A DNA stretch of 27,593 bases. It comes from Caryophanales bacterium UBA4100 (GTDB taxonomy: Bacteria > Bacillota > Bacilli > Paenibacillales > UBA4045). The notes below the pieces were generated by a model. It saw nothing but the letters and a program-made list of their open reading frames with translations, did not search any database and was not told where the DNA came from. Within the stretch, counting starts at the first letter, position 1. Each line of letters starts with the position of its first letter. The stretch is taken from NCBI GenBank assembly GCA_002383285.1, contig DFXU01000042.1, positions 26,349-53,941 on the forward strand, given 5' to 3'. The translations under genes were made by a program, and so were the position numbers. Below, piece after piece: positions 8,529 to 15,648 of this stretch.

Positions 8529-9461
8529 CTAGCTAGCTGCAATCGCACGAATTTCGCCTAATGTAGCCTCGTCTAGCTTAACATCAATTGCAGGAAGCAC
8601 ACCAAGAATATGACTAGGTTTACGGACGCCAACGATTGCACTCGTAATTGCTGGATGTGCAATAACATAAGCAACTGCAAGCTGCGGTACGGTGAGATCC
8701 AATCGATCAGCTATGACTCTCAGCTTCTCGACACGATCCACATTACTGTGCAAATCCACAGTATGTGCTTTATTACGTGAACGCCAATCATTCTCTGGAA
8801 ACTTAGTATCGTACGTATAAGTACCAGAGAGCAATCCAGAGGTTAGTGCACTGTAAGATACAACTCCAATCCCTTTCTCTAAACAATAGGGCAGAATTTC
8901 TTTTTCTACAGCTGGTCTTAGAATTGAATAAGGAGGCTGTAGCGAATCTACATGTCTGACTGCAAGAGACTTCTCTAACAAGTCCACGTTGTAATTACTT
9001 ACGCCTACATAACGAACCTTACCATCCTGTACGAGCTTCTCCATCGCGCGCATCGTTTCTTCAGCCGGAGCGTTCATATCGGTATCTGGCCAATGCATTT
9101 GATATAAATCAATATAGTCCGTACCTAAACGACGTAGGGAAGCCTCTGCTTCACGAAGTATGGAATCGAATGTTCCATTCTTAGAAACCTTCCCATTCTC
9201 ATCCCATACCATCCCACATTTGGTGGCGAGTACGACTTTACTACGATCGCCCTTTAACCCTTTACCAATCATTTCTTCAGAATGTCCTTTTCCATAGATA
9301 GCAGCGGTATCGAAGAAGGTAACGCCTGCATCTAATGCAGCACGAATGCTGTCTAGGGATAGCTGATCATCTTGACCGCCCCAATCTCCACCTGTTGCCC
9401 AAGATCCGAAACCAATGACAGATATTGCTGGACCATTCTTACCTAATTTACGATATTGCAT
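8529..9461 (-). CDS. Aldo/keto reductase
   Basis: NADPH-dependent oxidoreductase of the aldo/keto reductase superfamily, 310 residues, cytoplasmic. The catalytic tetrad is visible: D51 and Y56 in FFDTAAIYGKGHSEE, K81 in LATKCGM and H123 in LYQMHWPD. The cofactor-phosphate site is probably near SAIVGVRKPSHI at 274-285. The barrel begins with LGKNGPAISVIGFGSW. The start is the ATG at 9461, with GGGAGAG upstream. An in-frame TTG 18 bases earlier has no separate ribosome site. Substrate is unknown: this subgroup reduces aldehydes, ketones and sugars. It has its own candidate promoter and a strong terminator, so it may form a single-gene unit. Confidence 0.92.
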   Translation of the reverse strand: MQYRKLGKNGPAISVIGFGSWATGGDWGGQDDQLSLDSIRAALDAGVTFFDTAAIYGKGHSEEMIGKGLKGDRSKVVLATKCGMVWDENGKVSKNGTFDSILREAEASLRRLGTDYIDLYQMHWPDTDMNAPAEETMRAMEKLVQDGKVRYVGVSNYNVDLLEKSLAVRHVDSLQPPYSILRPAVEKEILPYCLEKGIGVVSYSALTSGLLSGTYTYDTKFPENDWRSRNKAHTVDLHSNVDRVEKLRVIADRLDLTVPQLAVAYVIAHPAITSAIVGVRKPSHILGVLPAIDVKLDEATLGEIRAIAAS

Positions 9462-9496
9462 ATGATTGATCTCTCCCAACTTCGTGTGATCTTATT

Positions 9497-9525
9497 ATTA
9501 TAGACAAACCGTATACAGAACATAA
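9497..9525 (-). promoter_or_regulatory. Candidate promoter of the aldo/keto reductase gene
   Basis: Minus-strand TATAAT (9502-9497) is preceded by a 17-base spacer and a weak -35, TTATGT (9525-9520). It lies about 36 bases before the reductase start. The -10 is perfect but the -35 is poor, so an activator may be needed. Confidence 0.42.
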
Positions 9526-9562
9526 GGACTGATCTTTAGTTAACTTAGTTACCTTGAGGTAA

Positions 9563-10360
9563 TCACGAGTGATAATAATCTCTTAATGCGAAGATCATAG
9601 CTCCCATCCGTTCTGATTCGGGGATTAATATCCGTTCTACACCTTCCTCGGTCAGCGACTCCGCAGTCAATCTCCCTATGGCAACAGCTAGAGCTTTATT
9701 GGCAAATGACTGCTTAATCTCTTCACCATACCCTTGCTGCCTGGCATAATTGAACAGATTGTGAATTTGCAAGCCAGTTGTGAAGCATACTGCATCAACG
9801 GTTCCATCTATGAGCTCTTTACACAATGTCTCTACAATATGTGATTCCGGTGCGATGTGTCGATACGGAAGCAGCTGAGTGACGACTGCACCCTTACCCT
9901 CGAGAAATCTAATCAATCCTGGAGCTGGTTCTCCATGCAGCTGTACGGCGACTTGTTGGCCGGATAATTCCACATCAGCTAACACCCGGATTAATCCCCG
10001 ATTCGTTCCATCATCATCAACGGCAGCTGGTTTAATGCCCCTCTTCTTCAAGGCAGCTAATGTCTTATAGCCCCGTGCAGCCACTTGGGATTGCTCAACG
10101 ATCTGAAGAAACTCGCCATGAATCCCTAACTTCTCCGCTTGGTCGAATAAGGTATCTGTGCCAACGCCAGTGATGAATATCAGCCAATCTGCACCATTCA
10201 CCATCAATTTACGCAAATCATCCTCTACAGCATCCTCTGCCAGATAGACCGTTCCTTGCATGGAGCGAATGACAGGAATTCCTCCCTGCTTCTCAATCAA
10301 CGCACTGAATTCCTCGAGCTTCCGCGCTCCAGCAATAACAACTTTCTTGCCCTCCATCAT
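9563..10360 (-). CDS. HemD-like protein (uroporphyrinogen-III synthase family)
   Basis: About 265 residues with the two-lobed HemD pattern. The first lobe has KVVIAGARKLEEF and WLIFITGVGTDTLF, the second has AVCFTTGLQIHNLF and ALAVAIGRLTAESLTEEG. Authentic HemD cyclises hydroxymethylbilane to uroporphyrinogen III in tetrapyrrole synthesis. This copy stands alone, with no hemA, hemC or hemB near it, so it may be a paralogue with another role. The start is one of two adjacent ATG codons at 10360/10357, preceded by GTGGAGTTGGAG. The longer frame up to a TTG at 10456 lacks a ribosome site. It lies 102 bases downstream of the DHODH-like membrane protein on the same strand, so they may be co-transcribed. 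Confidence 0.8.
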   Translation of the reverse strand: MMEGKKVVIAGARKLEEFSALIEKQGGIPVIRSMQGTVYLAEDAVEDDLRKLMVNGADWLIFITGVGTDTLFDQAEKLGIHGEFLQIVEQSQVAARGYKTLAALKKRGIKPAAVDDDGTNRGLIRVLADVELSGQQVAVQLHGEPAPGLIRFLEGKGAVVTQLLPYRHIAPESHIVETLCKELIDGTVDAVCFTTGLQIHNLFNYARQQGYGEEIKQSFANKALAVAIGRLTAESLTEEGVERILIPESERMGAMIFALRDYYHS

Positions 10361-10462
10361 ATGCTCCAACTCCACTCTCTCCAGTATGAGCTCTAACGGC
10401 TCTTTATGGATCAATAATACCATAGAATCAGGAACGAAGAAGACTACGAATACCAACTTGCA

Positions 10463-12403
10463 TCAGGCTCCTGAGCTTAAGTAGCGTGGTTTTACCAAGT
10501 ACGGATATAACAGAGCGAGGCCAAGCACATAAATCACAAGGGCAATATAGGCAGGGAGCAGGTGCCAGAAGTCAGAATAACCGATCTCGAGATGCACAGA
10601 AAAGACAGCGGCAAATCCCGGCAAGCCCCCGCCAAGGAATGTCCACCACAGCCAGCGCTCCCCTTGATTAATCCCCCATAGTGCGGTAAACAGTATGGCT
10701 AACGCGAGGGAGAACAGTGCGCCTCCGAAGCCAGCGCGATCGTGTGCGATTAGGGGCAATAGCTTATCATTCACATGTCCTAGTGATGCATGAGTTGTAT
10801 CCATAAAGGCAAGGTCCGTGGGAACGAAGATGTGTGTGATCCCAACGAAGGAGATCGTAAGTCCTCCAATAGCTAGGGCAAAGCCTAGAATCACGAACAT
10901 CAATTGACCCCATAGAGCGAACAGCCATATCTGGTCATTGTTCAGCTTCGGTTGCCGTCTTGACGGCTCGTTCACACGTGCGCGTAAGGAGAGCAAGAAT
11001 AGTGGTAACAGAATCGCAGCGACTAGAGCATGAAGCGGATCAAAGTACCCGTACCCCAAATATAAGAAAAAGCTGCTAAAGCCAACAAAACAAGAAATAC
11101 TTAGTGCCGCCTTCGACCAATGTAGACCCCTCTGTAATCCATACCTGGCTAGTTGAACGTAGAGAATACCAATGGATAGCATTGTTCCAGCAAGCGTGAT
11201 CCGATCATGGGACATGAATGGCAGTAGCCGATCATTCAACGCGATTAGTTCTGCTCTCTCCATTCCAAGAAATTGTATATCATAGAATAGCACAACACTT
11301 GTTGCTGCAATGCTCCAGGCCAATACTCCACCGATGATCATTGCGATGCCTAGTAAGTACATCCAGCCCCAGCCACTCCAGAATGTGGGTGCGGTTTGTG
11401 GTTCATTGTTCCGCATTTTGTTATAAACTAAAGCTTCATTAATTCGTTTAGGCAAACCCGGACCAGCGTACACAAGACCGCTATGCAGCTGTACAAATTG
11501 TACACCGACATCGAGAATATCAAGTGCGTCCTGAGGTTCATGTATGCCCCCTGCAGCGATGAGTATCTGCTCATCATGAAGGTGACTGCGTAATAACCGT
11601 ATTCTTTCCATACTCAATAGCTTACCCTCTCGTCCTATCTCAAAGCCATTATTCGTCTGAAGCATATCGCCTATTACGATACCGTTCCAATGCTGTATGT
11701 TCGGATGCTCAATGAGCCGTTGAAGCTTGTTGAGCGGATAATCTAATGGGACATAAAGAAACAGCAGCTTCGAAGCGATGATCTCACGACTCATTTGAAC
11801 CAGTGACTTCAAATGATCTAGTATATGCTCTATTGGCCATCGACCGTCTAATATATCCATATAGAAGCCATCTGCGTATGGGGTAAGCCTCTGAAGTAAT
11901 GACTGGTAATCTTCAAATGCGTGTTCTATTGTACTTTCTTCCGAGTGTCTTATGCGGAGCATCCAAGGCAGTTTGCCCCTTTGTTCATGATGCTGCTTCA
12001 ATCGATCTATAACGTTCTCTACCCCGTCGTTCTCATATGCGATTGGATAGATCAGGGATTCATGCTGTAGATCTCGCTCAATGGGTAAATGACTAGAGAC
12101 CTTATGAATGGTAACTGGTCCTATCTCTAGAAAACCGAAGCCGAATTGAGATAACGCCTTGGTGGCAGTACCATGAATATCCACCCCCCCACTAAGTCCC
12201 AGAGGAGATTTCAGCTGCATATCACCAAGCTTGGTTTGTAATAAGGGAGATGTATCTAAATGACCTAATACTCGAATAACTGCGGAGCCCCAAGGCACCT
12301 TACTCAATCCGCCTATTGCCTGCAATGTGAGCAGGCGAGCTTGACGCGAAGCTAATCTGAATAACACAGGTCGGAATAGTGTGCGGTACGACCAATCTGG
12401 CAT
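10463..12403 (-). CDS. Degenerate DHODH-like barrel fused to a duplicated membrane module
   Basis: Unusual 646-residue fusion. Residues 1-330 align by eye with class 2 dihydroorotate dehydrogenase: FRPVLFRL start, SPLGLSGGVDIHG, FGFGFLEIGPVT, then AAGGIHEPQDALDIL and VQLHSGLVYAGPGLPKRINEAL, which form the FMN-phosphate region. The catalytic NVSSPNT-like segment is absent (YMDILDGRW at 181-189), and the usual lysine strand reads LLFLYVPL, so pyrimidine-synthesis activity is doubtful. Residues about 345-635 hold roughly eight membrane helices in two homologous halves. N-D-R/K-LLP-hydrophobic2-S/A-HDR recurs at 390-401 and 545-556, and GY(F/S)D..H at 452-458 and 608-614. ATG at 12403 follows AAGGAGG. 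Its true function is unknown: an FMN-linked membrane oxidoreductase or sensor is possible. Confidence 0.82.
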   Translation of the reverse strand: MPDWSYRTLFRPVLFRLASRQARLLTLQAIGGLSKVPWGSAVIRVLGHLDTSPLLQTKLGDMQLKSPLGLSGGVDIHGTATKALSQFGFGFLEIGPVTIHKVSSHLPIERDLQHESLIYPIAYENDGVENVIDRLKQHHEQRGKLPWMLRIRHSEESTIEHAFEDYQSLLQRLTPYADGFYMDILDGRWPIEHILDHLKSLVQMSREIIASKLLFLYVPLDYPLNKLQRLIEHPNIQHWNGIVIGDMLQTNNGFEIGREGKLLSMERIRLLRSHLHDEQILIAAGGIHEPQDALDILDVGVQFVQLHSGLVYAGPGLPKRINEALVYNKMRNNEPQTAPTFWSGWGWMYLLGIAMIIGGVLAWSIAATSVVLFYDIQFLGMERAELIALNDRLLPFMSHDRITLAGTMLSIGILYVQLARYGLQRGLHWSKAALSISCFVGFSSFFLYLGYGYFDPLHALVAAILLPLFLLSLRARVNEPSRRQPKLNNDQIWLFALWGQLMFVILGFALAIGGLTISFVGITHIFVPTDLAFMDTTHASLGHVNDKLLPLIAHDRAGFGGALFSLALAILFTALWGINQGERWLWWTFLGGGLPGFAAVFSVHLEIGYSDFWHLLPAYIALVIYVLGLALLYPYLVKPRYLSSGA

Positions 12404-12429
12404 TTGGTGCCTCCTTCGTATGATTTCGT

Positions 12430-12459
12430 TTGACAGTATCTCAGTTAGCCTACTATAGT
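12430..12459 (+). promoter_or_regulatory. Candidate sigma-A promoter of the DsbA-like gene
   Basis: TTGACA (12430-12435), 18-base spacer, TATAGT (12454-12459) on the plus strand. A second, extended -10 candidate lies downstream (TGG followed by TATACT, 12505-12513 region). Either would give a leader of about 40-95 bases before the TTG start at 12556. Confidence 0.5.
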
Positions 12460-12555
12460 TTTCGACAGCTCCGTTTCTTTCCCTTTTCTGAACATGGTAT
12501 ACTTAATAAGATTGCAATGATTGGCTATGACAACAAATATAATGAGGTGTATATT

Positions 12556-13254
12556 TTGAAGGTTGAAATTTGGTCAGATGTGGCATGCCCTTTCTGTTAT
12601 ATTGGCAAAAGGAGCTTTGAGGAAGCATTAAGTAATTTCTCTAATAATGAACAAGTTGAGGTCGAATATAGAAGCTTTGAGCTTGATCCGAAAGCCCCTA
12701 AGGATATTCAACAGGATGTATACGATATGCTGGCAGCGAAGTACGGAATGAGCCGGGATAAAGCGAAGGAAATGAATCAGAATGTTAGCAGAATGGCAGA
12801 GATGGTTGGACTCAAGATGGAGTTTGATACGATGGTTCTTACCAATACATTCGATGCACATCGACTAACGCATCTTGCTGAGAAGCATGGTAAGAGATCA
12901 GAGATGACCGAACAATTGTTCAAGGCATACTTTACAGATTCCAAGCATGTTGGTGACCACGAGGAGCTTACAGATTTAGCTGAGGCTATAGGACTTAATA
13001 AACAAGAGGTACTCGATGTACTTACTAGCTCTGCGTATAGCACTGAGGTACGGGCGGAAGAACGTGATGCACAGCAGCTCGGTGTGAACGGTGTTCCCTT
13101 CTTCGTGATCAATCGCAAGCTCGGTATCTCTGGAGCACAATCGGCTGATTACTTCCTGAATGCCTTAAAGCAAGCCTGGGCTGAGGAGCCCAAGCTCACA
13201 ATTCTCACTAATGAAGACGGCTCCGTCTGTAAGGATGATGGCTGCTCTGTATGA
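12556..13254 (+). CDS. DsbA family thiol oxidoreductase (FrnE type)
   Basis: Thioredoxin-fold oxidoreductase of the FrnE/2-hydroxychromene-isomerase-like DsbA branch, 232 residues, cytoplasmic (no signal peptide). The redox motif C11-P-F-C14 sits in IWSDVACPFCYIGKRSFE. The alpha-helical insertion follows, and the fold closes with GVNGVPFFVINRKLGISGAQ, which contains the conserved cis-proline before FF. Two extra cysteines lie in the tail (CKDDGCS), as in some FrnE proteins. The start is TTG at 12556: GAGGTG lies 7 bases upstream and the protein then begins with the family's KVEIWSD. Upstream in-frame codons run through the promoter region. FrnE proteins have been linked to oxidative-stress tolerance, and here it has no obvious partner. 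Confidence 0.9.
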   Translation: MKVEIWSDVACPFCYIGKRSFEEALSNFSNNEQVEVEYRSFELDPKAPKDIQQDVYDMLAAKYGMSRDKAKEMNQNVSRMAEMVGLKMEFDTMVLTNTFDAHRLTHLAEKHGKRSEMTEQLFKAYFTDSKHVGDHEELTDLAEAIGLNKQEVLDVLTSSAYSTEVRAEERDAQQLGVNGVPFFVINRKLGISGAQSADYFLNALKQAWAEEPKLTILTNEDGSVCKDDGCSV

Positions 13255-13281
13255 AGCGGCGACAAGCAACCCGATAGACGT

Positions 13282-13363
13282 ATAGGGTAGCCTCTATTTG
13301 CTCGATGTTACTGTTTCCTCGGGCTATAGAGGCTCTTCGGTACCCTATTTGCTGCATGTTACT
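13282..13363. repeat. Composite intergenic repeat between convergent genes
   Basis: Two copies of CTATTTGCTNNATGTTACT (13294-13312 and 13345-13363, differing at 2 of 19 bases) lie 51 bases apart. Overlapping them, 13282-13297 (ATAGGGTA then GCCTCTAT) is complementary to ATAGAGGC (13326-13333) and TACCCTAT (13341-13348), giving a 16-bp two-part stem with a 7-base bulge. It fills most of the 165-base gap between the DsbA-like and enolase-family genes. A separate AT-rich 7-bp hairpin (13400-13423) covers the enolase stop. It looks like a dispersed intergenic element, but that needs other genomic copies. Confidence 0.6.
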
Positions 13364-13419
13364 TCTATCTCGTTGCCCTTAGTATATAATGTAGAGCTAT
13401 TAACATAGAGTTAGATATG

Positions 13420-14622
13420 TTAAGGTCTAGCCGATGTTCCATCCGGTTTACGGGCGAGCGTCCACTCTGGTAGTTGGTTGTGTGGAGGGTACGCGGCTGC
13501 CTTCTTCTCATCGATATCGATGCCCAGACCAGGTTTATCGGACAAGTAGGCGTATCCATCTCTTATCTGCGGACAGCCTGCGAATACTTCCTGTGCTGCC
13601 TCGGAAAATTGATGCCACTCTTGTATGCCGAAGTTAGGGCTTGCCAAATCCAGATGAAGATTAGCTGCATGTCCAACAGGACTTACATCCCCAGGCCCGT
13701 GCCAAGCTGTTCTTACTCCGAAGGATTCCCCTAGAATGGCTAGCTTTCTTGCTGGTGTAATACCACCGATTGCGCTTATATGAACCCTAATGAAATCAAT
13801 TAGGCGCTCTGACATTAATGGCATCCATTCCTTCGGATGAACGAATAACTCACCCATCGCAAGCGGAGTGCTTGTCTGGCTTCGAATCATACGGAACCAT
13901 TCGATATGCTCTGGCGGAAGCGCATCCTCGAGGTAGAACAAGCGATACTTCTCTAATTCTTTTGCTAAACGAACAGCTTCAATGGGTTCAAGTCGTTCAT
14001 GGATATCATGGATTAACTCAATATCATCACCAATCGTACTTCGGATATGCTCGAATAGCCGAGGAATGCTTCTTGCATATGCAGTTGGGTCATAATATGC
14101 TCCATGTATTGATCGATCTGTCTTATGCATACTAAGCTGTTTACCTCCGTAGCTACCCATCTGACAGCGTATATAGCGATAACCCTGCTCAACATATGTA
14201 CGTGCATTATCTTCAACTTCATGTACAGTCATTCCATCAGCATGTCTATAGACAGCTGCGGCCTCCCTACATTTGCCCCCTAGCAATTGATAAACAGGCA
14301 TACCTGCCATCTTTCCCTTGATGTCCCATAATGCCATATCCATGCCTGACAGAGCATTATTCATAATCGGTCCATTCCGCCAGTAACCACTTACCATCGC
14401 AGTTTGCCACAGGTCCTCAATACGGGACACGTCCTTGCCGATGAGGAAGGGTTTAATGTATTCATCGATCGCTGTCTTAACAGCAAGATGCCTCTGCGTA
14501 AAGGTTGCACAGCCAAGACCATATAAGCCTGGCTCTGAAGTTTCGATCTTCACTACAACCAAGTTAATCCCCTCTGGAGCAGTAAGTATTGTTTTGACCT
14601 CTCTAATCGTAACCTCTGACAT
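13420..14622 (-). CDS. Mannonate-dehydratase-like enolase superfamily protein
   Basis: Enolase-superfamily sugar-acid dehydratase of the ManD/RspA type, 400 residues. The N-terminal capping domain (about 1-115) includes NNALSGMDMALWDIKGK. The barrel supplies metal ligands D206 (LIHDIHERL, with H208), E232 (YLEDALPPE) and E258 (MGELF), and H308 in TAWHGPGDVSPVG. Known ManD enzymes dehydrate D-mannonate or D-gluconate to 2-keto-3-deoxygluconate. The Arg of the catalytic Arg/Tyr pair fits R152, but the following loop looks shorter than in characterised ManDs, so the substrate may differ. The ATG at 14622 follows AGGGG by 8 bases. The longer reading to 14670 has no ribosome site. It is 61 bases downstream of the SDR gene and probably shares its transcript. 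Confidence 0.88.
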   Translation of the reverse strand: MSEVTIREVKTILTAPEGINLVVVKIETSEPGLYGLGCATFTQRHLAVKTAIDEYIKPFLIGKDVSRIEDLWQTAMVSGYWRNGPIMNNALSGMDMALWDIKGKMAGMPVYQLLGGKCREAAAVYRHADGMTVHEVEDNARTYVEQGYRYIRCQMGSYGGKQLSMHKTDRSIHGAYYDPTAYARSIPRLFEHIRSTIGDDIELIHDIHERLEPIEAVRLAKELEKYRLFYLEDALPPEHIEWFRMIRSQTSTPLAMGELFVHPKEWMPLMSERLIDFIRVHISAIGGITPARKLAILGESFGVRTAWHGPGDVSPVGHAANLHLDLASPNFGIQEWHQFSEAAQEVFAGCPQIRDGYAYLSDKPGLGIDIDEKKAAAYPPHNQLPEWTLARKPDGTSARP

Positions 14623-14683
14623 TCCATCATCCCCTATACATTTTTTTAATAGTCGAACTAATTGCAGCATGTAAACCTATCAC

Positions 14684-15436
14684 TTATCTCTCAGGCATTC
14701 CTGGCAGAATAAGACCACCATCGACTCGCATATTCACACCTGTGATGTAAGATGCCTCATCAGAGCAAAGCCATACTACCGCTTTACCAATATCCTCTGG
14801 ATTACCAACCCTCCCAAGAGGAATCCGCTTGCCAAGCTTATTATAGAAATTCTTCATATCTTCACGAACCTCGATGGCACCTGGAGAAACCGTAGTTACT
14901 CTTATTCCATATTGAGCTAGCTCTAATGCAATCGATTCACCAGCCCTGACCAAGGCTGCTTTCATCCCGCCGTAGACCGCATCTTCCGGATATGCTCGTT
15001 CCGCTCTTGATGATCCGATACTAACAATGGAGCCTGCAGTCTGCTTAGCGATCATATGTTCGGCTACATATTTAATAAGTAACATAGGTGCACGAAAGTC
15101 CAAGTTTATCATATAGTTAATAATTTCCACCGGCATTGAGGTGATATCATTAAACTTAGTAACACCAGCATTATTAACGAGAACATCAATTATTCCGTAA
15201 ACGTTTACAGCTTCATCAATAACTTTCTTTGCTGATTCACTCTGCGTTAAGTCACATTGAATCACATGGCAGCTTCGCTGATACTTTGTAGTAATCAGCT
15301 GCGCAACTTCCTCTGCCTCCGACCCTTCATCAAGATGAGTGATTGCAAGATCGTAGCCATGCTCTGCAAGCTTTAGTGCAACTCCCCTGCCAATGCCTCT
15401 ACTCGCTCCAGTTACAATCGCTACTTTATTGTACAT
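14684..15436 (-). CDS. Short-chain dehydrogenase/reductase
   Basis: Classical SDR of 250 residues. The NAD(P) motif TGASRGIG is at 9-16, NNAG at 88-91, structural N111, and the catalytic S142, Y155 and K159 (spacing S-x12-Y-x3-K). It ends with the family-typical ITGVNMRVDGGL. ATG at 15436 has AAGGAAAGG upstream. It is the first gene of a two-gene unit with the mannonate-dehydratase-like protein, which suggests reduction or oxidation of a sugar acid or keto-sugar (for example a fructuronate/mannonate or gluconate step). That is an inference from context only: the sequence alone also fits 3-oxoacyl-ACP reductase or glucose dehydrogenase relatives. Confidence 0.9.
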   Translation of the reverse strand: MYNKVAIVTGASRGIGRGVALKLAEHGYDLAITHLDEGSEAEEVAQLITTKYQRSCHVIQCDLTQSESAKKVIDEAVNVYGIIDVLVNNAGVTKFNDITSMPVEIINYMINLDFRAPMLLIKYVAEHMIAKQTAGSIVSIGSSRAERAYPEDAVYGGMKAALVRAGESIALELAQYGIRVTTVSPGAIEVREDMKNFYNKLGKRIPLGRVGNPEDIGKAVVWLCSDEASYITGVNMRVDGGLILPGMPER

Positions 15437-15472
15437 CTAAGGACACCTTTCCTTCATATTAGTAGAAGCAAA

Positions 15473-15510
15473 TACGATCGCTCTCCGTAAAAGCCCGGAT
15501 TGCGATCGTA
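15473..15510 (-). promoter_or_regulatory. Symmetrical hairpin or operator upstream of the SDR gene
   Basis: TACGATCGC (15473-15481) and GCGATCGTA (15502-15510) form a perfect 9-bp inverted repeat. Between them TCCG and CGGA can pair after a 2x2 internal loop, leaving an 8-base loop. It lies 37-74 bases before the SDR start, where a leader hairpin or a repressor operator would be expected. No T-run of terminator strength follows. The rest of 15437-15560 shows nothing else I can name. Confidence 0.45.
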
Positions 15511-15570
15511 ATAGTACTCCGTTATTGATAACCATAATGTCCATATCGCGCTCCCTCAGTTCAGGGTTAA

Positions 15571-15604
15571 GAAGAGGCGGATTGATGTGAGACTACCCGC
15601 CTCT
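15571..15604 (-). terminator. Probable terminator downstream of glgC
   Basis: On the minus strand AGAGGCGG (15604-15597) pairs with CCGCCTCT (15580-15573) around a 16-base loop, followed by TTCTTAA. It lies 45 bases after the glgC stop. The stem is GC-rich but the T-run is interrupted, so it is a moderate terminator. Confidence 0.6.
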
Positions 15605-15648
15605 CATTATCACGAACATTATAGCATGTTATGAACAATCTAGAGAAG

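Noticed and set aside
9549..9562. Hairpin TTACC/GGTAA after the HemD-like gene as a terminator
   Set aside because: Five-base stem with no T-run on either strand, too weak to claim.
10463..12403. Annotating the fusion as a working dihydroorotate dehydrogenase (pyrD)
   Set aside because: The catalytic serine segment and lysine strand are not recognisable, and it is not near other pyrimidine genes.
12777..13118. 113-codon open frame on the minus strand inside the DsbA-like gene
   Set aside because: It is antisense to a well-supported enzyme, Ser/Cys-rich without domain features, and has no ribosome binding site.
13282..13363. CRISPR array from the repeated 19-mer
   Set aside because: Only two imperfect copies, with a spacer that is itself part of a hairpin and no cas genes.
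13818..14135. 105-codon plus-strand frame inside the enolase-family gene
   Set aside because: Antisense to conserved enolase motifs, with composition typical of a shadow frame.
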